From the NCBI RefSeq assembly GCF_025345615.1, contig NZ_JAODWD010000004.1:124001-188000 (forward strand): a stretch of 64,000 nt of DNA, given 5' to 3'. Below are positions 57,251 to 64,000 of the stretch, piece after piece. Both the position numbers and the translations under genes were made by a program. Numbering within the stretch: the first letter of the stretch is position 1; every line of letters begins with the position of its first letter. This DNA is from Mycobacterium deserti. Its GTDB lineage: Bacteria > Actinomycetota > Actinomycetes > Mycobacteriales > Mycobacteriaceae. The notes below the pieces were generated by a model that was given only the letters and a program-made list of their open reading frames with translations, ran no database searches and had not been told where the DNA came from.

Positions 57251-58707
57251 CCGATTCGACCATGACCGCCCCCGGGCCGGTATCGACGTCACGGATCGCG
57301 CACGCATTCTCGGTCCAGCTCGTCTGCCGGATCGTCGGGATGGTGGCCTCGGTGGTGTCGGTCGCGATGACGGCCCGGTACCTCGGCCCGAACCTGTACG
57401 GCCAGTTGACAATCGCCGTGGTGTTCATCGGAATGTGGACCTCGCTGGCCGATCTCGGGATCAATACCGTCATCGTGCGGCGGGTGACATCAGGACGAGG
57501 TCAGCTCGAGCGTCTGGTCAAGGTCAACAGCGGCCTGTCGGTGGTGTACTGCGTCCCGCTCGCGGCTCTTGCCGCGGGCACGGGCCTGCTCATCTATCCC
57601 GACGCGGACGTCAAGGCGATGTTGGTCGTCATGTCGGCGCAGCTGCTGATGATGACGATGACGGCACGCTTCGAACCGGTTTTCTTGACCAGCGTCCGCT
57701 TCACCGCGGTGGCGCTGTCCGACGTCGTCAGCCGCCTGGCAATGCTGGGATGCATCGTCTCGCTGGTTCATACCGAGCAGAACATTCTCTGGTTCGCCGC
57801 CGCCCAGCTGATTCCGCCCGCCCTGCAACTGCTGGTCCAGGGCGTCGCGGCGTCACGGCACATCTCGTTGCGGCCGGTGTTCTCCCCTACCGAGGCCGCG
57901 GATCTGCTGCGCGAGAGCCTTGCCCCGATGGGCGTGATCGTCATCGCGATCCTGTACTGGCGCGCCGACGGCGTGATTCTGTCACTGCTCAGTTCGCATT
58001 CCGAGGTCGGCGTGTACGGACTCGCCTACACCATCGCGTTCAACATGGTCATCTTCTCGACCTTCTTCCTCAAGTCGACGCTGTCGACCGCAACCGATCT
58101 GTTCGCTCGCGACGTCCCGGCCTTCACGGCCTTCATGCAGCGCAGCGTCGAGACGATGTACTTCCTCGGGATTCCGGTGGCCGCGGTGGGCGTGCTCCTG
58201 GCCGGACCTCTGATCGGATTGCTCGGCGACGACCAGTTCGTCGAGCGCGGCGCGCCCACGCTGGCCCTGCTGTTCATCGCCGTCGCGCTGCGGTTCGTCA
58301 CCGGAACGCTCGGGCAGGGACTGCTCGCAAGTCACCAACAGAGGTTCCTGTTCCAGCTGTCCATCTGGACGCTGGCGATCAACGTCGCGCTGAACGTGGT
58401 GCTGGCGATCAGCTTCGGCGCTGTCGGTGCGGCGGCAGCGCTGGTCTTCACCGAGGTTTTCGGCATGGTCTTCGCCAGTGTGCGGTTGAGGGAATGCGGC
58501 TACCGGACCCCATTCGGGTTCCTGCTCAGGACGCTCGGGCCCGTCGCGATGACGGTGATGGTGGTCATCGTGCTGCGCCATCACCATGTCCTGGTCGCGG
58601 GCACCGTGGCCATCGCCACCTACCTGGCGGGCAACCTCGCGCTCGGCCCGGTCCGCATGTCGACGTTGTCAGCTCTACGACGGGGGAACGAAAATGAAGA
58701 CGCCTGA
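57247..58707 (+). CDS. Polysaccharide flippase (Wzx/MATE-like)
   Basis: A 486-residue membrane protein with 12-14 segments and a typical Wzx start (AHAFSVQLVCRIVGMVASVVSVAMTARYLGP). It would flip the lipid-linked oligosaccharide across the membrane. The ATG overlaps the GT26 gene as ATGA. It overlaps the next glycosyltransferase gene by 14 bases. Confidence 0.92.
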   Translation: MTDSTMTAPGPVSTSRIAHAFSVQLVCRIVGMVASVVSVAMTARYLGPNLYGQLTIAVVFIGMWTSLADLGINTVIVRRVTSGRGQLERLVKVNSGLSVVYCVPLAALAAGTGLLIYPDADVKAMLVVMSAQLLMMTMTARFEPVFLTSVRFTAVALSDVVSRLAMLGCIVSLVHTEQNILWFAAAQLIPPALQLLVQGVAASRHISLRPVFSPTEAADLLRESLAPMGVIVIAILYWRADGVILSLLSSHSEVGVYGLAYTIAFNMVIFSTFFLKSTLSTATDLFARDVPAFTAFMQRSVETMYFLGIPVAAVGVLLAGPLIGLLGDDQFVERGAPTLALLFIAVALRFVTGTLGQGLLASHQQRFLFQLSIWTLAINVALNVVLAISFGAVGAAAALVFTEVFGMVFASVRLRECGYRTPFGFLLRTLGPVAMTVMVVIVLRHHHVLVAGTVAIATYLAGNLALGPVRMSTLSALRRGNENEDA

Positions 58708-60685
58708 AATGGATCGGGCGTACTTGAAGACGCCCGCGACCCCGGTGGCCACACGGCTGTACACCGCGGAACATCAGCTGGCGGTGGCCATCGTCACGTA
58801 TCGCAGCCATGAGCTGCTGGAGAAGTGCCTGGCTCAGGTCGCCGAGCACATGCCCGAATTGCCGGTCTACGTCTACGAGAACAGCGGAGACGACTACCCA
58901 GGCCGCGATGAGCTGGTGGCGCGCAATCCCCACGTGCACTGGGTGGTCGGCAAGACGAACATCGGCTTCGCCGCGGCCTTCAACGCGCTCGTGGAACACA
59001 CGCCGCCGGACGCCGACCTCCTGCTGCTGAATCCCGACGCCAAGCTCCTCGGCCCCTTGACACGCACGCGGTCTCTCATCCGGGCGCCAGGCGTCGCGGC
59101 GGTGTCACCCCTGTTGTGGGACAACCACGGTCCGGGTTCGCAGCCCTGGGACGTCGCTACGCGCCGGCGTACGGTGACGCGGGCACTGGTCGCGGCAGCC
59201 GGATACTCCGACAGGTTCCGCGGTACCCCGCTGTCGCACCTCTACCGCACGAAACCCGCTGAGTCTCAACAGATCGAGGGTTACCTCGGGGGCGCCTGCC
59301 TTGCCATCAACCGCGACACCTGGGACTCCATCGGCGGCTTCGACGAGGAGTTCTTCCTCTACGGCGAGGAAACCGACTGGCAGAACCGCGCCCGCGCGGC
59401 GGGATGGAAGATCTTGCTGGCCGACGAAATAGGCGCCGACCACCGTGGCGACACGGAGGACGCCCCGGCATCCGGGGCACCGGCGCGCGGCCGCTCCTAC
59501 GAACTGCTGCGCGCCAACACCGCACTGCTGCTCGAACACGAGCACTCGGTCCACCACGCCGACGCGTACCTGGCCGGAACGACGGTGCTCGACCGGCTGC
59601 AGCGGTCCAAGCGTGACATTCGCCGCCGTGCGACGGCCGGCGACGACACCGGGCGGCCACACATCGTGATCACGACGAATCGCCTGGTCTACGGCGGCGC
59701 CGAGAGGCAGAAGGTCCTGCTGGCAACGGAATTGGACCGGCGCGGCTATCCGGTCACGCTGGTGTGCATGCAGCGGTTCGGGCCCTTGATCAAGGAGGTG
59801 CCGCCGAGCGTGCGGGTTGTGCGCCAGCCGTGGTGGGCGCCACTGGTCGACGGGCCCGAGGGCCCCGCCGTGATCATCACCGGTGACACCAACACCGAGG
59901 CGGGGTTCGGCACGCTGTGGCGGGCCGCAGGTGCCAACCGCCGCTGGCTGGTCGGTGCACACGAACCTCCCGAAGACGATCGACCGATTTACTCCCGTGG
60001 GCTGGCCGCCGCGATGCGCAGGGCCGACGGGTTCGTCGCCCTCGCGCAGCGGCACTGGCAGATGCTCACCGAGAATCACCGGATGGGTGACACCTGCTTC
60101 GTGGCTCCCAACGGCGTCACCCCCGTCGCCCCACCGCCTCGCCGTCGCGATCCGGGCGCGCCGGTCCATCTCGTCATGCTCTCGCGCATCGTCGAGCACA
60201 AGAACCCGCACGTGTTGATAGACGCGCTGGCGCATCTGCCCGAATTGCCCTGGCGACTCTCGATATACGGCGAGGGCCCCGACCGGGCCGAGCTGGAGGC
60301 ACGCACTCCCTCGTACCTTCGCGACCGGGTGGCCTGGCGAGGCTGGTCCCGCGGACCGGATCCGGCGCTGGGCGATGCCGATCTGCTCTGTGTACCCAGC
60401 AGGTCCGAGGGTTTTCCCCTGGTGATCGTCGAAGCGATGGCCCGCGCCGTCCCGGTGGCGGCGTCCGCGGTCTGTGCGGTGCCGGAGATGCTGGACCACG
60501 GCCGGGCCGGATTCGTCGTCGACGACGTCACAGTGAAGGGTTGGCGGCACAAACTCGCCGAGATCCTCGCCGACCCCGGCATGTTGCCCGAGGTCGGCTA
60601 CCGCGGATTCGAGCGGATGAGCAGCCGGTACACCGTCGAGGCGATGACCGACGCGTACCTCGAAGCGATCGGCGCAGTGCTGTGA
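58694..60685 (+). CDS. Bifunctional glycosyltransferase, GT2 fused to GT4
   Basis: A 663-residue two-domain protein. The N-terminal GT2 domain (about 25-290) has LAVAIVTYRSHELLEKCL, TNIGFAAAFNALVE, LLLLNPDAKL and GFDEEFFLYGEETDW, like rhamnosyltransferases. The C-terminal GT4 domain (about 320-663) has VYGGAERQKVLLATEL and EGFPLVIVEAMA (the ExxxxxxxE motif). The two activities would add consecutive sugars. The ATG at 58694 is reached within the end of the flippase gene. Confidence 0.9.
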   Translation: MKTPEMDRAYLKTPATPVATRLYTAEHQLAVAIVTYRSHELLEKCLAQVAEHMPELPVYVYENSGDDYPGRDELVARNPHVHWVVGKTNIGFAAAFNALVEHTPPDADLLLLNPDAKLLGPLTRTRSLIRAPGVAAVSPLLWDNHGPGSQPWDVATRRRTVTRALVAAAGYSDRFRGTPLSHLYRTKPAESQQIEGYLGGACLAINRDTWDSIGGFDEEFFLYGEETDWQNRARAAGWKILLADEIGADHRGDTEDAPASGAPARGRSYELLRANTALLLEHEHSVHHADAYLAGTTVLDRLQRSKRDIRRRATAGDDTGRPHIVITTNRLVYGGAERQKVLLATELDRRGYPVTLVCMQRFGPLIKEVPPSVRVVRQPWWAPLVDGPEGPAVIITGDTNTEAGFGTLWRAAGANRRWLVGAHEPPEDDRPIYSRGLAAAMRRADGFVALAQRHWQMLTENHRMGDTCFVAPNGVTPVAPPPRRRDPGAPVHLVMLSRIVEHKNPHVLIDALAHLPELPWRLSIYGEGPDRAELEARTPSYLRDRVAWRGWSRGPDPALGDADLLCVPSRSEGFPLVIVEAMARAVPVAASAVCAVPEMLDHGRAGFVVDDVTVKGWRHKLAEILADPGMLPEVGYRGFERMSSRYTVEAMTDAYLEAIGAVL

Positions 60686-61740
60686 ATCCACTTCGGGTGC
60701 TGTGGCTTTCGCCATGGATGCGGCCGCTGGCTCGGGTCCACGTCGAGGCGTTGCGCCGTCGAAATGTCGAGGTGCTGCTGGTGACGTCCGACCAGCACCC
60801 GGAGTCCGACAGCGCCCGCGACTACGAGATCGTGCTGGATCCACGCGTCCGCACCGCCTCCACCTGGGCACCGACGGCCGCCGCATGGTGGCGCATCCGC
60901 CAGTGGCGGCCGAGTGTCGTGGTGACCGAAATCGTCCGCGACCCACGCTGGATCGCGCTCGCGGGCCTGGCGCCGCGTGTCGAGTTGGTGCACGACGACC
61001 GTGAGCACGACCCGGACGAGCGCCGACCCCGCTTCGAGCAGGCCGTGTTCGACCGGTGGGGTGCGCGCGCCAAGGCCACCGTTGCGTTCAGCGATCATGT
61101 GGCGGCAGCGCTACGAGGCCGGCCCGACGTTCGCCGTACACCGGTGCACACCGTGCCGCTGACCAGTGACCTCGACCAGGCTCTGGTGCCCGCACCAGAG
61201 CCTGCCGCCGCCCGTCGCGACTTCGTCCTGGTAGGGCGCCTCAACCCTTACAAGAACATCGACGTCGTCCTCGAAGCGTGGCGCGCCCACACCGCCGGAC
61301 GGTATTGGCGTGGCGACGAACTCGTCCTGCTTGGCGATGGGGACGCCCTTCCGGCGATGTTGCCCAAGCACGTCGTACACCGGGCCGGTGGGTATCGGTA
61401 CCGCGACGTGGTGAGCACCATCGCCGCCGCGAAGGGCAGTGTCGCGCTCTACCGGCGAGCGTCGCAGAGCGGTGTGCAGGTGCTGTCGATGCAGTTGGGC
61501 GTCACCCCTATCGTCTCCCCCGTCGGCGCGCTGCCGGAATTCCAGCCACCCGGATGCGACCCCATCGGAATCGACGACGTCGACGGCCTGATCGCGTCGT
61601 TCGACCGATTGGCCGATCCCGAAGTCGCGGCGCGCGACGGCGCCGACGCCGCGCAACACTATGCGGACGGGTTCACCGCCGATCACGCCGCCGGGCGCCT
61701 GCTCGACGTGCTCCTCGACGTGGTGGTGGCAGCATCGTGA
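60682..61740 (+). CDS. Glycosyltransferase (GT-B fold, GT4-like)
   Basis: A 352-residue GT-B type protein. The N-terminal half begins RVLWLSPWMRPLARVHVEALRRR. The nucleotide-sugar half has FVLVGRLNPYKNIDVVLEAW and VALYRRASQSGVQVLSMQLGVTPIVSPVGALPEF, where the usual second Glu of the GT4 motif is replaced. Donor and acceptor are unknown. GTG start overlapping the previous stop as GTGA. Confidence 0.82.
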   Translation: MNPLRVLWLSPWMRPLARVHVEALRRRNVEVLLVTSDQHPESDSARDYEIVLDPRVRTASTWAPTAAAWWRIRQWRPSVVVTEIVRDPRWIALAGLAPRVELVHDDREHDPDERRPRFEQAVFDRWGARAKATVAFSDHVAAALRGRPDVRRTPVHTVPLTSDLDQALVPAPEPAAARRDFVLVGRLNPYKNIDVVLEAWRAHTAGRYWRGDELVLLGDGDALPAMLPKHVVHRAGGYRYRDVVSTIAAAKGSVALYRRASQSGVQVLSMQLGVTPIVSPVGALPEFQPPGCDPIGIDDVDGLIASFDRLADPEVAARDGADAAQHYADGFTADHAAGRLLDVLLDVVVAAS

Positions 61741-62879
61741 CGATACTTCCGTTGCGGGTCATGATGATCGGCCCGGCCCCTGCGGGCCCGAAGAGCCGAG
61801 GCGGAATGGCCACCGTCGCCGCCCTGATGGCCCAGCACCCGGACAGCCGCTTCGAGGTCGCTGTGGTTCCCACCTTCGTCGACGCCGCCGCATGGCAACG
61901 GCTGTCGGTAGGCGTGTGCGGAATGCTGCGCGGCACATGGGCCGTGCTACGGGGACGTGTCGACCTCGTCCACGTGCACCTCTCGCACGGTGGCAGCGTC
62001 GTCCGAAAGGCTCTCCCGCTGCTCGCCGCCCGGCATGCTGGTGTCCCTGCCGTGATCCACGGCCACAGCTTCGACTTCGGCGGATGGTTCGACGGCCTGC
62101 CACAACTGGCACAACGCGTCGTTCCCGCGGTGCTGCCCGCCGACCGCTGGTTGGTCCTCGGCAGCAGCCACGTCGTGGAGTATCAGACTCGGCTCGGGAT
62201 ACCTGCCGACCGTATTCAGGTGCTGCACAACGCCATCCCTCTTCCCGAGCACGCCGTGCCGCAGACCGCCAGCGAGCGGGTTCACGCGGTGATGGTGGGC
62301 CGGCTGGGCGAACGAAAAGGCAGTTATGACGTGGTGGCGGCCGTGGCCGCACTCGACCCCGACATCCGTCGGCGGTTGCGGGTGACGCTGGCAGGTGACG
62401 GCGAGATCGACGGCGTCGCGGCGGCGGTGGCCGCTGCCGGGTTGAGCGACACCATCCACATCGCCGGCTGGCTCGACGAGCGGTCGCGTGACGACCTGCT
62501 GGCGAGCGCACAGATCTTCCTGTTGCCCAGCCGCGACGAGGGATTACCGATGGCGCTGCTCGAAGCGATGGCGTGGGGGCTGGCGCCGATCACGTCGACG
62601 GCGGGCAGCATCGGCGAGGTGATTACCGATGGCGTCAACGGTCTACTGGTCGACGCAGGCCGCCGGCACCAGATCGCCGCGGCGTTGCGCACCCTCGTGA
62701 CCGATGCGCCGATGCGGGCACGCCTCGGTTCGGCTGCCCGCGAGCACGCGACCGACTTCTCGCTCAACCGCTGGTATGAGCAACTGGCGACGGTGTGGAC
62801 GTCGCTGGCGGCGACGTTCGGCCGGGTCGACCGAACGCCATCGCAGCGCCCACTGCCATCCCGAGAACCAGTGAGCTAG
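61737..62879 (+). CDS. Glycosyltransferase family 4 protein
   Basis: A 380-residue GT4 protein. It starts RVMMIGPAPAGPKSRGGMATV and contains VMVGRLGERKGSYDVVAA and the catalytic-type RDEGLPMALLEAMAWGLAPI (ExxxxxxxE). It is the last gene of the plus-strand run, coupled to the previous gene by a GTGA overlap. Its final 116 bases run antisense to the convergent O-antigen-ligase-like gene. Confidence 0.9.
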   Translation: MTILPLRVMMIGPAPAGPKSRGGMATVAALMAQHPDSRFEVAVVPTFVDAAAWQRLSVGVCGMLRGTWAVLRGRVDLVHVHLSHGGSVVRKALPLLAARHAGVPAVIHGHSFDFGGWFDGLPQLAQRVVPAVLPADRWLVLGSSHVVEYQTRLGIPADRIQVLHNAIPLPEHAVPQTASERVHAVMVGRLGERKGSYDVVAAVAALDPDIRRRLRVTLAGDGEIDGVAAAVAAAGLSDTIHIAGWLDERSRDDLLASAQIFLLPSRDEGLPMALLEAMAWGLAPITSTAGSIGEVITDGVNGLLVDAGRRHQIAAALRTLVTDAPMRARLGSAAREHATDFSLNRWYEQLATVWTSLAATFGRVDRTPSQRPLPSREPVS

Positions 62880-64000
62880 CCGGCTCCAGTGGCAGCGGGT
62901 TCACGACGCAGATCGTCAGCAGCGCCAACAGCACCGAGGCGCTGATCTTTGCCGGCACCGTCGCGGTCCGCAGCGCAGAAAGCACCGGCGGCAGTGCAAA
63001 TAGCGCGAACGCGATCATGCCGACCACTCCGGCCTTGGCCAGCCACCACAGGTAGAAATTGTGCGCGTAGGTCGTGCCGAGCGTCGCGGTGAACGATCCC
63101 GCCTCGCCGAAGGGCAGTTGGTAGGCGAAGCCGAGGCCGTGCCCTAGTAGAGGTGAATCCTCGATCGCCGTCCGCAGGCTGACAGTCTCGTGCAGTCGCG
63201 CGATCGTTGAGGAGTCGACACTGAGCGCTGATGCCGACACGCCGCCGAGCACCCGGTGGCTGAAGGCCTGCACCTGTTCGGCCAGCCACTCCCCCGGCCC
63301 GGCCCCATGGAGGAGGAACAGTGACAGTGGAACACCTACGGCCAGGGTCACGACACCGGCCGCGACGAGCGTCGCCGACCGCCGCATCGCCGCCCAGCCG
63401 ATACTCGTGAGAAATGCGACGCCTGCGCCGACCGCGACCGCTATCAACATGTGCCGCGAGAACGACAACAACGAAATGGCAAGTGCGGGAGGGCCAAGCA
63501 TCAGCCATGTTGAGAGCCGTGCGCGCCCGACGATCGATGCGGCGACCAGTGCGGTCAACACAACGAGCGCCGGAGCCTGTGTCGCGGTGAGGATCCGGAT
63601 CGCCTCCGAGCCCGTCTCGCTCCGCAGGCTTTCCGCCCGGCCCGCCAGCTTCAGCCCGGTGACCGAACTCGCCAGAATCATGCCCGCCGAGAACCACAGG
63701 ACCAGGGCCATCACTCGAACAGCCTGCGAGACAATGCCGGTACGTATGATCACGACCGCCAGCACACAGCCGGCGACCGTTTCGTAGAGGAAGGAGGCCT
63801 CACGGGCGACGTCGACCGGATCGTGCCCGGCCATCGTTCCGGCTGCGGCGAAGAACGTCACCGCCAACGCGAAGACGAGCGGCAGGACGAACCGCGAAAA
63901 GTGCAGTCCCGCACGCGACATCAGGAACACGATGGCCAACACCACCGCGGCCTGGTGCAGATAGATCGACACGGGCCCGATCACCTTGCCGACGTACAGG
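62764..64000 (-). CDS. O-antigen ligase/polymerase (Wzy/WaaL-like) protein, 5'-truncated by window edge
   Basis: More than 410 residues are visible and the frame is open to the right edge, so the start lies outside. About ten membrane segments are seen. A long extracytoplasmic loop contains SPLLGHGLGFAYQL and YAHNFYLWWLAKAGVVG, the HN-type signature of the Wzy_C family. It would polymerise or ligate the glycan after flipping. It overlaps the convergent glycosyltransferase gene by 116 bases. Confidence 0.85.
   Translation of the reverse strand, partial: LYVGKVIGPVSIYLHQAAVVLAIVFLMSRAGLHFSRFVLPLVFALAVTFFAAAGTMAGHDPVDVAREASFLYETVAGCVLAVVIIRTGIVSQAVRVMALVLWFSAGMILASSVTGLKLAGRAESLRSETGSEAIRILTATQAPALVVLTALVAASIVGRARLSTWLMLGPPALAISLLSFSRHMLIAVAVGAGVAFLTSIGWAAMRRSATLVAAGVVTLAVGVPLSLFLLHGAGPGEWLAEQVQAFSHRVLGGVSASALSVDSSTIARLHETVSLRTAIEDSPLLGHGLGFAYQLPFGEAGSFTATLGTTYAHNFYLWWLAKAGVVGMIAFALFALPPVLSALRTATVPAKISASVLLALLTICVVNPLPLEPASSLVLGMAVGAAMAFGRPGRTSPPATSTPSPVAHTSG

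Overview
The window reads as a chromosomal segment of a fast-growing mycobacterium (Mycolicibacterium type). It has high G+C, frequent GTG and TTG starts, many 4-base ATGA/GTGA gene overlaps, mycothiol synthesis (mshC), a mycobacterial proteasomal ATPase (mpa), and a gene order that from mpa to the M20 peptidase follows the M. tuberculosis Rv2115c-Rv2141c block. I saw no insertion sequence, prophage, CRISPR array or rRNA.

Region 1 (1-30.3 kb) is this conserved block with insertions: thrE-like exporter (partial), mpa, two Mtb12/LppK-type secreted proteins, DUF503, trmI, a RecB-like nuclease, a thioesterase-like protein, DinB, an ArsR/SRPBCC pair, an FAD disulfide oxidoreductase, DUF4126, hisG-hisE-HAD, metH, PAC2, a DUF1254 lipoprotein with an SDR, mshC-cysQ, a Crp-like regulator, the SCO1664/DUF3090/phosphatase/uppP run, a lipoprotein, DUF5703, pyrD, PEBP, an M20 peptidase and tRNA-Leu(GAG). 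The metH locus stands out. The working gene is an enteric-type MetH preceded by what looks like an S-adenosylhomocysteine riboswitch. Directly upstream lies a decayed N-terminal piece of the ordinary actinobacterial MetH, as if the native gene was displaced in place.

Region 2 (30.3-50.2 kb) is accessory metabolism. A nitrate assimilation locus holds a nitrate reductase fused to a CysJ-like flavoprotein plus narK, divergent from a 117-aa unknown gene, nirB and nirD, with GlnR-like half-sites between. A tripartite tricarboxylate transporter (tctCBA) is divergent from a CitA/CitB-type two-component system with a CRP-like box between them. Then come a TetR/hydrolase pair with an operator-like repeat, an MFS transporter and a phospholipase D-like protein.

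Region 3 (50.2-64 kb) starts with a small PAS protein and a TetR regulator. It continues into a run of ten closely spaced plus-strand genes (about 52-62.9 kb) for an envelope or exported glycan: a sugar nucleotidyltransferase, PIG-L deacetylase, sugar epimerases, a SAF-domain dehydrogenase, a WecG-type glycosyltransferase, a flippase, a fused GT2-GT4 enzyme and two more glycosyltransferases. A convergent O-antigen-ligase-like protein runs off the right edge.
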